NCBI RefSeq assembly: GCF_014647795.1
Contig: NZ_BMPW01000011.1
Span: forward strand, 186,001-250,000
Length of the DNA stretch: 64,000 nt
Origin: Actinoplanes campanulatus
GTDB taxonomy: Bacteria; Actinomycetota; Actinomycetes; Mycobacteriales; Micromonosporaceae
Direction: 5' to 3'
A program made the translations under genes and the position numbers. Positions 62,519-64,000 of the stretch are shown here, one piece after another; position 1 is the stretch's first letter, and the number at the start of each line of letters is the position of its first letter. The notes under the pieces are model-generated. The model saw only the letters and a list, made by a program, of their open reading frames with translations. It did no database searches and was not told the origin of the DNA.

Positions 62519-63400
62519 GTGGCCGAGCAATTGCGTCTGATGACCGTGCACGCGCACCCCGACGACGAGTCGAGCAAGGGTGCCGCCACCATGGCGAAAT
62601 ATGTCGCCGAGGGTGTCCAGGTGCTGGTCGCGACCTGTACCGGTGGGGAGCGGGGCAGCGTCCTCAACCCCAAGATGGACCGGCCCGAGGTGCTCGCCGA
62701 CATCGCCGACATCCGCCGCGCCGAGATGGACCGGGCGCGCGAGATCCTCGGCGTCGACCAGGCCTGGCTCGGCTTCGTCGACTCCGGCCTGCCCGAGGGC
62801 GACCCGCTGCCGCCGCTGCCGGAGGGCTGCTTCGGCCTCCAGGACCCGGAGGAGGCGGCGAAACCGCTGATCAAGCTGATCCGCGAGTTCCGGCCGCACG
62901 TCATGACGACCTATGACGAGAACGGCGGCTACCCGCACCCGGACCACATCATGTGCCACAAGATCTCGGTGGTGGCCTTCGACGCGGCCGGCGACCCGGA
63001 GAAGTTTCCGGAGCTCGGCGAGCCGTGGCAGCCCTCGAAGCTGTACTACAACTCCGGCTGGACCCGCGCGCGGATGCTCGCGCTGCACGAGGGCATGCTC
63101 GCGGCCGGGCTCGAGTCGCCCTACACGGAGTGGCTGGAGAAGTGGTCGGACCGGCACGACCGGGGCGACAAGATCACCACCCGGGTCGAGTGCGGCGAGT
63201 ATTTCGGCGTTCGTGACGACGCGCTGCGCGCCCATGCCACCCAGGTCGACCCGGACGGTTTCTGGTTCCACATCCCGCTCGAGATGCAGCAGAAGGTGTG
63301 GCCCACCGAGGACTTCGAGCTGGCCCGCTCGGTCGTCGACAGCCCGATTCCGGAGTCCGACCTGTTCGCGGGCATCCGGGAGAAGGTCGGCGCCCACTGA
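62519..63400 (+). CDS. mca: Mycothiol S-conjugate amidase
   Basis: 293 residues. Zinc motif [10 protein letters not shown] (HxDDE) near residue 12 and HPDHIMCHK near 144; [11 protein letters not shown] and [12 protein letters not shown] identify the Mca branch rather than MshB. It hydrolyses mycothiol-toxin conjugates so that the mercapturic acid is exported, a detoxification step found only in mycothiol-producing Actinomycetota. GTG 62519 has AGAGGA before it. The gene at 63417 follows closely. Confidence 0.95.
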   Translation: MAEQLRLMTVHAHPDDESSKGAATMAKYVAEGVQVLVATCTGGERGSVLNPKMDRPEVLADIADIRRAEMDRAREILGVDQAWLGFVDSGLPEGDPLPPLPEGCFGLQDPEEAAKPLIKLIREFRPHVMTTYDENGGYPHPDHIMCHKISVVAFDAAGDPEKFPELGEPWQPSKLYYNSGWTRARMLALHEGMLAAGLESPYTEWLEKWSDRHDRGDKITTRVECGEYFGVRDDALRAHATQVDPDGFWFHIPLEMQQKVWPTEDFELARSVVDSPIPESDLFAGIREKVGAH

Positions 63401-63404
63401 GCAG

Positions 63405-63410
63405 TAGGCT
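63405..63410 (+). promoter_or_regulatory. -10 box for leaderless small membrane gene
   Basis: TAGGCT ends 6 bases before GTG 63417, identical in sequence and spacing to the box before 11395. Confidence 0.4.
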
Positions 63411-63416
63411 GGCGGG

Positions 63417-63767
63417 GTGGACGTTTTCGCGGTCAACAACTTCGGTGACACCCGATCGGGCGGTCTGGCCGGCCCGATGGGCCTGTTCCTGATCGTCCTG
63501 ATGTGCGTAGCGACCGTGCTGCTGATCCGCAACATGAACAAGCGCATTCGTCGGCTTCCCGACAGTTTCCCGGCGGCCGGTGAGCGGGATCGTGTGGCGC
63601 AGATCGCCCGGGACGCCGCCGGCGCCGGGAGTTCCGGCGCCGCGGCGGCCGCCGAGGTCGAGCCCGATCGATCGGGGGCGGCCGCCGGACCAGCAGAAGC
63701 CGAGGTGGCGGGCGTGCCCGAGGAGCAAAGTGGATCCGCGCCCGGCGACGGGCGCGAGCGCTCCTGA
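63417..63767 (+). CDS. Small membrane protein downstream of mca
   Basis: 116 residues. One membrane helix (GPMGLFLIVLMCVATVLLI, residues 19-37), then NMNKRIRRLPDSF on the cytoplasmic side and an Ala/Gly/Glu-rich tail. A similar small protein follows mca in mycobacteria. Function unknown. GTG 63417 is supported by the -10 box and distance to the helix. Confidence 0.75.
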   Translation: MDVFAVNNFGDTRSGGLAGPMGLFLIVLMCVATVLLIRNMNKRIRRLPDSFPAAGERDRVAQIARDAAGAGSSGAAAAAEVEPDRSGAAAGPAEAEVAGVPEEQSGSAPGDGRERS

Positions 63768-63925
63768 TCGAGACGCCCGCCGGCCGGCCCGCCTGGTTTC
63801 GGCCGTCGGGCGCCGAGTGTGTCCCTTCCGGCGACGTCAAGCCCTGTTGCGTTCATCGCGATTGATTTAGCCTTCCGCCCGGGGGCCGCACGGCCCTCGG
63901 ACCCTGCGCGGAAGGGGGCGCCGAC

Positions 63926-64000
63926 ATGACCACGGTTCGGCGCCGACTCTCGGTAACCGCGCTGCACGTGCATCCGGCCGTGCGCAGGCGGGCGTCGCCA
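63926..64000 (+). CDS. 5' end of a gene running off the window
   Basis: Twenty-five codons from ATG 63926, MTTVRRRLSVTALHVHPAVR and onward, with AAGGGGG 8 bases upstream. Too short to assign. TAGCCT at 63868 could be part of its promoter. Confidence 0.5.
   Translation, partial: MTTVRRRLSVTALHVHPAVRRRASP

Noticed and set aside
61985-63973. 662-codon minus-strand frame over mca and beyond
   Set aside because: Only its last 139 codons (DUF4307) are supported; the rest is antisense to mca and the small membrane gene.

Overview
The window is GC-rich, gene-dense chromosomal DNA with start/stop overlaps of 1-8 bases, many GTG and TTG starts, and many starts sitting 6-8 bases after a TANNNT box. 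With a mycothiol gene (mca), an LppU/SCO3897-type protein and a tRNA-Leu(UAA) of the bldA type, this points to a sporulating-type actinomycete, most likely Micromonosporaceae (Actinoplanes-like). The family is inferred from content; no 16S is present.

Region 1 (1-11315) is an exopolysaccharide locus. On the minus strand it reads: PAPS-supplying fusion protein, Wzz-like chain-length protein with a dead kinase domain, Wzy-like polymerase/ligase, APH-fold kinase, sulfotransferase, Wzx-like flippase, methyltransferase and a GH26-like lipoprotein. A second GH26-like secreted enzyme diverges from its upstream end. The product is probably a sulfated, perhaps methylated or phosphorylated, surface glycan.

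Region 2 (11395-17395) has a four-gene ABC exporter cluster (ATPase, permease, ATPase, permease), a SUKH-type protein, and a lower-GC AlbA/Schlafen-type regulator behind seven helically phased repeats.

Region 3 (17477-33188) is conserved core: ppc, mfd, a SurA-like lipoprotein, mazG, a DUF885 peptidase, a lipoprotein, a PilZ protein, then eno-ftsB-DUF501-argA-like-ppx. The order resembles the mycobacterial mfd-mazG-eno-ppx block.

Region 4 (33222-44783) holds a PadR/HAAS-type pair, an LppU-like protein, family 5 uracil-DNA glycosylase, a DUF4129-MoxR-DUF58 membrane operon, NADH dehydrogenase II, tRNA-Leu(UAA), a Bax-inhibitor-1 protein and a GNAT enzyme.

Region 5 (45084-64000) holds a thiolase, two adjacent SGNH hydrolases, cbs, RNase Z behind a strongly folded leader, a polyphosphate pair (ppk2 and CYTH-CHAD), msrA, a HIT protein, metB, an amidase, threonine dehydratase, greA, a DUF4307 protein and mca. 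cbs and metB are the two ends of transsulfuration, and mca and msrA serve thiol and oxidative-stress defence. The thiolase-SGNH-cbs-metB-greA-mca order again resembles mycobacteria. No rRNA, CRISPR array, insertion sequence or prophage was seen. The first and last genes run off the window.
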